This document shows, in pieces, positions 7,321 to 11,348 of a stretch of 11,348 bases of DNA (within the stretch, counting starts at the first letter, position 1; every line of letters starts with the position of its first letter). The notes below the pieces were generated by a model. The model saw only the letters and a list, made by a program, of their open reading frames with translations. It searched no databases and was not told the origin of the DNA. This stretch comes from Lachnospiraceae bacterium (lineage in GTDB: Bacteria; Bacillota; Clostridia; Lachnospirales; Lachnospiraceae), in the NCBI GenBank assembly GCA_003542935.1, contig DPJQ01000057.1, positions 814-12,161 of the forward strand. The letters are read 5' to 3'. Made by a program: the position numbers and the translations under genes.

Positions 7321-8369
7321 AAGAGAAAAAGAAATGGCTTCTGCTCATAGGGCTGGTGGTGTGTATGCTGATTCTTTCCGGATGTGCGGCGCCGGGGAAA
7401 ACGGAACCTCCCGAGCAGGAGGAACAGGAGGAGGCAAAGATCCGGATCGGGATCACCTTTGATTCTTTTCTGATCGAGCGGTGGCAGAGGGATCGGGACG
7501 TATTTGTTTCCGCGGCCCAGGAGCTGGGGGCGGAGGTAAATGTGCAGAACGCCAACGGCAGCATGGATGAGCAGATCAAGCAGATCGACTATTTTATCAG
7601 TAAAAAGATGGATGTCATCGTGATTATCTGTGTGGCGATGAATCCGGAGGAAATGGTGGGGGCAGTGGAAAAGGCCCATCGGGCGGGAATTCCGGTGATC
7701 GCCTATGACCGCCTGATCCCCGAGGCCGATGTGGATATGTATATTTCTTTTGATAATGAGGAGGTGGGGCGGCTGATGGCCCGCCATATGCAGAAGCATC
7801 TGGGATATGAGGGGACGCTTCTGCAGGTGTGCGGTCCCCTGGAGGACAACAATGTCTCCCTGGTCATGGGCGGTTTTGCGGAGATTTTAGGCAAAAATAC
7901 GTTGCACATTGACCAGACAGAGTATGCGGAAGGCTGGTTGTCGGAGACAGGGTTTACCGCCACCAGTGCCTATCTGGCGGAGCATGATCCCCCTGACGGC
8001 ATTATGTGTGGTAACGACAGTATCGCGGGCCAGGCGATCCGGGCCCTGTCCGAGCACCGGCTGGCAGGAAGTGTCTGTGTGGTGGGGCAGGATGCCGACC
8101 TGGATGCCTGTCAGCGGATCGTGGAGGGAACCCAGTGCATGACGGTTTACAAGCCGGTGGAGAAGCTGGCCAGAAGAGCGGCGGAGCTGGCCGTCGCGAT
8201 GGCGGATAAGGAAAGCATCCTGATTTCCACGGAGGTGATGAACGACGGTATCTATGATGTGCCCTATGAAAATCTGGCCCCGGAGGCGGTGACAAAGGAA
8301 AATATGGACGAGGTGATCACCGGGAAGTACCATGAGGAGAGCGATATTTATCTGAATGTCCGGCGGTAG
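7317..8369 (+). CDS. XylF-like sugar-binding lipoprotein in the sensor operon
   Basis: The 350-residue protein has a lysine-rich start, a hydrophobic core and the lipobox LSGC with C23 as the lipidation site, so it should be anchored outside the membrane. After a Glu/Pro/Gln linker (24-40) the mature domain closely follows E. coli XylF. It carries IERWQRDRDVFV (53-64), AYDRLI (129-134), YISFDNEEVG (142-151), DNN (177-179), EGWL with W207, GND (232-234), GQDAD (257-261) and TVYKP with K279. These are the XylF/ChvE sugar-pocket signatures, so the pocket looks functional and probably binds xylose or a similar aldose. It overlaps yesN by 4 bases and is cut off from chvE by a terminator. Expression therefore follows the sensing genes rather than the transporter. 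It may hand sugar to the ChvE importer, act as an extra sensor or buffer, or be an older transporter subunit. No cognate permease follows directly. Confidence 0.88.
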   Translation: MKEKKKWLLLIGLVVCMLILSGCAAPGKTEPPEQEEQEEAKIRIGITFDSFLIERWQRDRDVFVSAAQELGAEVNVQNANGSMDEQIKQIDYFISKKMDVIVIICVAMNPEEMVGAVEKAHRAGIPVIAYDRLIPEADVDMYISFDNEEVGRLMARHMQKHLGYEGTLLQVCGPLEDNNVSLVMGGFAEILGKNTLHIDQTEYAEGWLSETGFTATSAYLAEHDPPDGIMCGNDSIAGQAIRALSEHRLAGSVCVVGQDADLDACQRIVEGTQCMTVYKPVEKLARRAAELAVAMADKESILISTEVMNDGIYDVPYENLAPEAVTKENMDEVITGKYHEESDIYLNVRR

Positions 8370-8370
8370 A

Positions 8371-8400
8371 ACAGGATTTTTTTGCACAGGACATTTTTGC
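8371..8400 (+). repeat. 15-bp imperfect tandem repeat at the terminator
   Basis: ACAGGATTTTTTTGC (8371-8385) is followed directly by ACAGGACATTTTTGC (8386-8400), 13 of 15 identical. The second copy is the left arm of the terminator. The right arm could pair with either copy. It most likely arose by local slippage duplication. Confidence 0.6.
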
Positions 8401-8426
8401 GGAACGCAAAAATGTCCTGTTTTTTT
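8386..8426 (+). terminator. Rho-independent terminator of the sensor operon
   Basis: The arms 8386-8401 and 8405-8420 form a perfect 16-bp stem (ACAGGACATTTTTGCG and its complement) with a GAA loop, followed directly by a T-run to 8426. It starts 17 bases after the stop codon of the XylF-like gene. It separates the four sensing genes from the transporter genes. Confidence 0.95.
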
Positions 8427-8493
8427 CTGTAAAGGTGGAATCCTACTGTGAAAAATGTGCAGAAAGAGGCAAGTTTGTCCTGCGAAAAAGGTG
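8427..8493 (+). promoter_or_regulatory. Candidate YesN operator: related direct repeats before chvE
   Basis: Two close copies, CTGTGAAAAATGTG (8446-8459) and CTGCGAAAAAGGTG (8480-8493), match at 12 of 14 positions with starts 34 bases apart. A weaker relative, CTGTAAAGGTGG (8427-8438), lies 19 bases before the first. The last copy occupies the -35 region and ends one base before the -10 box, the position expected for an AraC-type activator touching sigma. Whether YesN binds it is inference. Confidence 0.4.
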
Positions 8494-8500
8494 GTATAGT
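8475..8500 (+). promoter_or_regulatory. Extended -10 promoter of chvE with a weak -35
   Basis: TATAGT (8495-8500) is preceded by TG one base upstream (TGG-TATAGT), an extended -10. No good -35 exists at 16-18 bases: the hexamer at 17 is AGTTTG, and the better TTGTCC (8475-8480) is only 14 bases away. This suits an activator-dependent promoter. The start would be near 8507, and the ribosome binding site AGGAGG (8515-8520) lies nine bases before the ATG. Confidence 0.55.
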
Positions 8501-8529
8501 TTCAATATCAAAAAAGGAGGATTCCAAAA

Positions 8530-9777
8530 ATGAAAAGAAAATTGATTGCAACTTTATTGAGCGCGACAATGGCAGCCTCTCTGCTGGCCGGATGCGGCGG
8601 CGGATCGGGCTCCAGCAGCGAGGCGGCAAGTGGAGCGCCTGCTTCCTCCGCGGCAGAGGCCAGCTCGCCCGCAGAGGCCAGCACACCTGCAGAGTCTTCC
8701 GGAGCAGAGGAGAGCGCAGCCTCCGATGCCGGTACGGCAGGCGGCGGCGGAAAGATCGGTATCTCCATGCCGACCCAGTCCCTGGAGCGCTGGAACCGTG
8801 ACGGTTCTTATCTGGACGAGCAGTTCAAGGCCGCCGGTTATGAGACGGTTCTGACATACTCTGATAATGACAGCGGCAGACAGGTAAACGATATCCAGAA
8901 CATGCTGGCTGACGGCGTAGATCTGCTGGTAGTGGCAGCTATCGACGGCGAGGCTCTGAACACGGCTATGGATGAAGCCGCGGAGGCAAACGTTCCGGTT
9001 ATCGCTTATGACCGTCTGATCATGAACGATGCTGTTTCCTATTATGTATCCTTTGATAATTACACCGTAGGTAAGCTGCAGGGTGAATTTGTAGAGAGCC
9101 AGCTGGATCTGAAGAATGCCGGCGACAAGACCTACAATATTGAGTTCACCGCAGGCGACCCGGCGGATAACAATGCCGGTTATTTCTACAATGGCGCCGT
9201 TGACGTACTGCAGCCTTACATAGATGCGGGAACTCTCCATGTGGTATCCGGACAGACCGATTTTGATACGGTTGCCACGGCTCAGTGGAATACGGATACC
9301 GCCCTTGAGCGTGCCCAGAACGTGCTGTCTTCCTACTATGCGGACGGTACCCAGCTGGATGTATGGGTTTGCTCCAACGACTCCACAGCCCTCGGTGTTG
9401 CCCAGGCCGTGACTTCCGATTATGCCGGTGACAACGATGTGCTGATCACAGGCCAGGACGGTGACGAGGCCAACCTTAAAAATATTGTTGATGGCATCCA
9501 GACCATGACTGTGTACAAGAATGTGAGCAACGAGTCCATCGTTACGCTGGCTTTGGCCCAGGCCATGATGAACGGCGAGACGATCGACGAATCTCTGATC
9601 CCGTCCTTCGGTATCGAGTGCGCCTTTGATACAGAGTCCTATGAGACATCCGAAGGTAACAAGTGCCCGTCCTTCCTGCTGGTACCCAGCGTGATCACCA
9701 AGGACAATCTGCAGGATCTGGTTGACACCGGACTGTATACCATGGGGGATGACGGCTATCTGGCAGCAGCGCAGTAA
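8530..9777 (+). CDS. chvE: ChvE-like multiple-monosaccharide-binding lipoprotein
   Basis: The 415-residue binding protein of a monosaccharide ABC importer has the lipobox LAGC with lipidated C22. A low-complexity Gly/Ser/Ala/Glu linker of about 50 residues (23-74) comes next, then a mature domain very like Agrobacterium ChvE. Shared landmarks are KIGISMPTQSLERW (75-88), DIQNMLADGVDLLVV (121-135), IAYDRLI (158-164), YYVSFDN (171-177), DNNAGYFY (213-220), CSNDST (281-286), ITGQDGDE (306-313) and TVYK with K330. The ERW, YDR, DNN, ND, GQD and K positions correspond to the sugar pocket of this family, which takes several aldoses. It has a strong ribosome binding site, and its codon choice (many GCT, GTT, GGC, AAC) differs from the upstream genes and suggests high expression. 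The ATPase gene follows 228 bases later behind a stem-loop. Which sugar it carries cannot be read from sequence. Confidence 0.93.
   Translation: MKRKLIATLLSATMAASLLAGCGGGSGSSSEAASGAPASSAAEASSPAEASTPAESSGAEESAASDAGTAGGGGKIGISMPTQSLERWNRDGSYLDEQFKAAGYETVLTYSDNDSGRQVNDIQNMLADGVDLLVVAAIDGEALNTAMDEAAEANVPVIAYDRLIMNDAVSYYVSFDNYTVGKLQGEFVESQLDLKNAGDKTYNIEFTAGDPADNNAGYFYNGAVDVLQPYIDAGTLHVVSGQTDFDTVATAQWNTDTALERAQNVLSSYYADGTQLDVWVCSNDSTALGVAQAVTSDYAGDNDVLITGQDGDEANLKNIVDGIQTMTVYKNVSNESIVTLALAQAMMNGETIDESLIPSFGIECAFDTESYETSEGNKCPSFLLVPSVITKDNLQDLVDTGLYTMGDDGYLAAAQ
8653..8694 (+). repeat. 18-bp period repeat in the chvE linker
   Basis: GCAGAGGCCAGC occurs at 8653-8664 and 8671-8682, and a partial GCAGAG at 8689-8694, giving an 18-base (six-residue) period that encodes PAEAS-like units. 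It lies in the flexible spacer between lipid anchor and binding domain, where length can vary without harm. Confidence 0.6.
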
Positions 9778-9829
9778 GCCGCAGGCTGTAAAATAACTGT
9801 AATCGTAAAGGTATAACTGAAAGTCTGAA

Positions 9830-9861
9830 AAAGGGGCGGGGCACCTCTGGCCCGTCCCTTT
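9830..9861 (+). promoter_or_regulatory. Stem-loop between chvE and mmsA
   Basis: AAAGGGGCGGG (9830-9840) pairs with CCCGTCCCTTT (9851-9861), 11 pairs with one G-U, around a 10-base loop. No T-run follows, so it is a poor terminator. The likely role is protecting the 3' end of chvE mRNA or partial attenuation, which would keep the binding protein in excess over the ATPase. Confidence 0.6.
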
Positions 9862-9894
9862 CCTATTGTCCCGGAGCCGTATACGTCGGTATGC

Positions 9895-9963
9895 GGGAAA
9901 ACCGCCAGTGGCAGGTTCCCCCGGTAAGTATGCATGGGGAAAGCTGCCAGTGGCAGGTTTTCC
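9895..9963. repeat. Two copies of a palindromic repeat, 42 bp apart
   Basis: GGGAAA plus three bases plus GCCAGTGGCAGGTT occurs at 9895-9917 and 9937-9959, 21 of 23 bases identical, offset exactly 42. Each copy is itself palindromic around GCC-AGT-GGC. In the second, CTGCC/GGCAG and GGAAA/TTTTCC pair; in the first, AACC/GGTT pair. It sits in the non-coding gap before the mmsA ribosome binding site. It looks like a REP-type dispersed element, though only two copies are visible here. Confidence 0.65.
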
Positions 9964-10005
9964 TGTCCGGGCAGAGACGACAGGAGAGAGGAAGGAGGAA
10001 GAGCT

Positions 10006-11348
10006 TTGGCAGATATTATTTTGGAGATGAAATCCATCACCAAAGAGTTTCCGGGTGTGAAAGCGTTGGACAATGTAAACCTGGTTGTGGAGCGGGGGGA
10101 GATCCATGCCCTCATAGGCGAAAACGGCGCAGGTAAATCCACGCTGATGAATGTGCTTTCCGGCACTTATCCGGCGGGCAGCTACGAGGGGGAGATCTAT
10201 TATAACGGAGAGCTCTGCCAGTTCAAAACGCTGAAAGACAGCGAGGCAAAGGGCATCGTGATCATTCACCAGGAGCTGGCGCTGATCCCGCTTTTGACCA
10301 TCGGTGAAAATATGTTCCTCGGCAACGAGAAGAAGGACCGATTCGGGAATATCGACTGGGATATGACCTACAACGAGGCGGAGAACCACATGAGACAGGT
10401 GGGCCTGAACGAATCCGCCCAGACGCTGATCAAAGATATCGGAACCGGCAAGCAGCAGCTGGTGGAGATCGCAAAAGCGTTCTCTAAAAATGTGAAACTG
10501 TTGATCCTTGATGAACCCACCTCATCCCTGAACGATGAGGACGCGAAAATGCTGCTGGATCTTTTGATGGAATTTAAAAAGAACGGCCTGACATCGATCA
10601 TCATCACGCATAAACTGAACGAGATCATTTACTGCGCGGACAAAGCCACCATCATCCGCGACGGCTCCACTATCGAGACCCTGGTCAAGGGCGTGGATGA
10701 ATTCAGCGAAGACCGTATCATCAAGGGCATGGTGGGACGTTCCATGGACGACCGTTATCCGGCCAGGGAACACCACGTCCGCGAGGAGATCGGGCTGGAG
10801 GTGAAAAACTGGACCGTTCATCATCCGCTGTACCATGAGAAGGTGGTGGATAAGGACATTTCCTTCCATGTACATAAGGGAGAGGTGGTCGGCTTCTCCG
10901 GTCTGCAGGGTGCGGGCCGCACGGAGCTTGCCATGTCGATTTTCGGCAAGAGCTATGGCTCCGGTATCAGCGGGGAGCTGTATCTGAACGGCCAGAAGGT
11001 AGATTTGAAATCGCCGGAGCAGGCGATCCGCCACAAACTGGCCTACGTGACGGAAGACAGAAAGACCAACGGGCTGATCCTTGGTGAATCCATCCGTTTC
11101 AACACCACTCTGGCCCGTCTCGACAAGATCTGCGCCAACGGCGTTATCGATACGACGGCGGAGAAAAATGTGGCGGAGGAGATGAAGGAAGCCATGGGCA
11201 CCAAGACCCCTTCCGTGGAGCAGAAGGTGGGCAACCTGTCCGGCGGAAACCAGCAGAAGGCGCTGCTGGGCAAATGGATGTTTACGGAACCGGATGTGCT
11301 GATATTGGATGAGCCGACCCGCGGTATCGACGTGGGCGCCAAATACGA
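10006..11348 (+). CDS. mmsA: MmsA/GguA-type sugar ABC transporter ATPase (3' end outside window)
   Basis: The frame starts at TTG 10006, set by AGGAGG (9993-9998) seven bases upstream and by the family-typical opening ADIILEMKSITKEFPGVKAL. It stays open for 447 codons to the window edge; the family is about 500-515 residues. It is a fused double ATPase. The first domain has Walker A GENGAGKST (38-46), Q-loop Q89, a signature degenerated to GTGKQQ (146-151), Walker B LLILDEP (D169, E170) and H202. The second has a modified Walker A GLQGAGRTE (299-307, with Arg in place of Lys, usual in sugar ATPases), a normal signature LSGGNQQ (411-417) and Walker B LILDEPTRG (D435, E436). It would power import of the sugar delivered by ChvE, with a permease (MmsB/GguB) expected just beyond the edge. 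The RbsA/XylG/MglA families are close alternatives; the ChvE partner favours MmsA. Confidence 0.93.
   Translation, partial: MADIILEMKSITKEFPGVKALDNVNLVVERGEIHALIGENGAGKSTLMNVLSGTYPAGSYEGEIYYNGELCQFKTLKDSEAKGIVIIHQELALIPLLTIGENMFLGNEKKDRFGNIDWDMTYNEAENHMRQVGLNESAQTLIKDIGTGKQQLVEIAKAFSKNVKLLILDEPTSSLNDEDAKMLLDLLMEFKKNGLTSIIITHKLNEIIYCADKATIIRDGSTIETLVKGVDEFSEDRIIKGMVGRSMDDRYPAREHHVREEIGLEVKNWTVHHPLYHEKVVDKDISFHVHKGEVVGFSGLQGAGRTELAMSIFGKSYGSGISGELYLNGQKVDLKSPEQAIRHKLAYVTEDRKTNGLILGESIRFNTTLARLDKICANGVIDTTAEKNVAEEMKEAMGTKTPSVEQKVGNLSGGNQQKALLGKWMFTEPDVLILDEPTRGIDVGAKY

Noticed and set aside
8430..8530. Catabolite-response (cre) element near the chvE promoter
   Set aside because: I looked for the TGNNANCGNTNNCA pattern and found no acceptable match here or in the 3000-3139 region.
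9891..10136. 81-codon plus-strand frame with a repeated RQWQV/CQWQV motif
   Set aside because: The peptide repeat only mirrors the DNA palindrome repeat at 9895-9959, and the frame runs out of phase into mmsA.
8554..10389. Minus-strand open frame of 611 codons
   Set aside because: It is antisense to chvE and the start of mmsA, both firmly identified. It has no ribosome binding site or recognisable domain.
1..11348. CRISPR arrays, tRNA/rRNA genes, transposases, attachment sites, toxin-antitoxin pairs
   Set aside because: No regularly spaced repeats, no cloverleaf-like or rRNA-like stretch, and no matching protein motifs were seen on either strand.

Overview
The window looks like chromosomal DNA of a low-to-moderate GC Firmicute, most likely a gut-type Lachnospiraceae/Clostridia. 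The reasons are AGGAGG-type ribosome binding sites, TTGAnn-N17-TATAAT promoters, short Gly-Cys lipoboxes, and a Clostridia-style membrane-anchored binding protein / LytS kinase / YesN regulator set. No tRNA, rRNA, CRISPR array, transposase or phage gene was seen.

Left part (1-2600): a good promoter (111-139) drives an unrecognised 322-residue soluble protein. Behind it lies a regulator-like gene (1276-2154) that resembles the sensory middle of PucR/CdaR-type regulators but has no DNA-binding C-terminus and probably lacks its N-terminus. After it come about 440 bases with only scraps: a short hydrophobic reading frame, a 22-codon frame with a good ribosome binding site, and a strong bidirectional terminator. 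This reads as a decayed or rearranged area. A stand-alone PilZ (cyclic-di-GMP receptor) gene lies on the minus strand, convergent with these genes and using the other side of the terminator.

Right part (3000-11348): a sugar sensing and uptake module. A consensus-like promoter at 3071-3099 drives four tightly packed genes: a membrane-anchored periplasmic-binding-protein sensor, a LytS-type histidine kinase, a YesN-type response regulator with a C-terminal AraC DNA-binding domain, and a XylF-like sugar-binding lipoprotein. A near-perfect intrinsic terminator (8386-8426) closes this operon. A separate promoter with an extended -10 and a poor -35, overlapped by repeats that could be the YesN operator, drives the transporter operon: a ChvE-like multiple-monosaccharide-binding lipoprotein, then an MmsA/GguA-type double ATPase running off the right edge. 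A permease gene is expected just outside.

The likely working model is by analogy with the XylFII-LytS/YesN xylose system of Clostridium. The anchored binding protein senses an extracellular sugar and activates the kinase. The kinase phosphorylates YesN, and YesN switches on the high-expression ChvE-MmsAB importer. What is unusual is that three different sugar-binding proteins belong to one module, and the XylF-like one sits in the sensor operon without its own transporter. The chvE-mmsA gap also carries a stem-loop and two copies of a palindromic repeat spaced exactly 42 bp apart.
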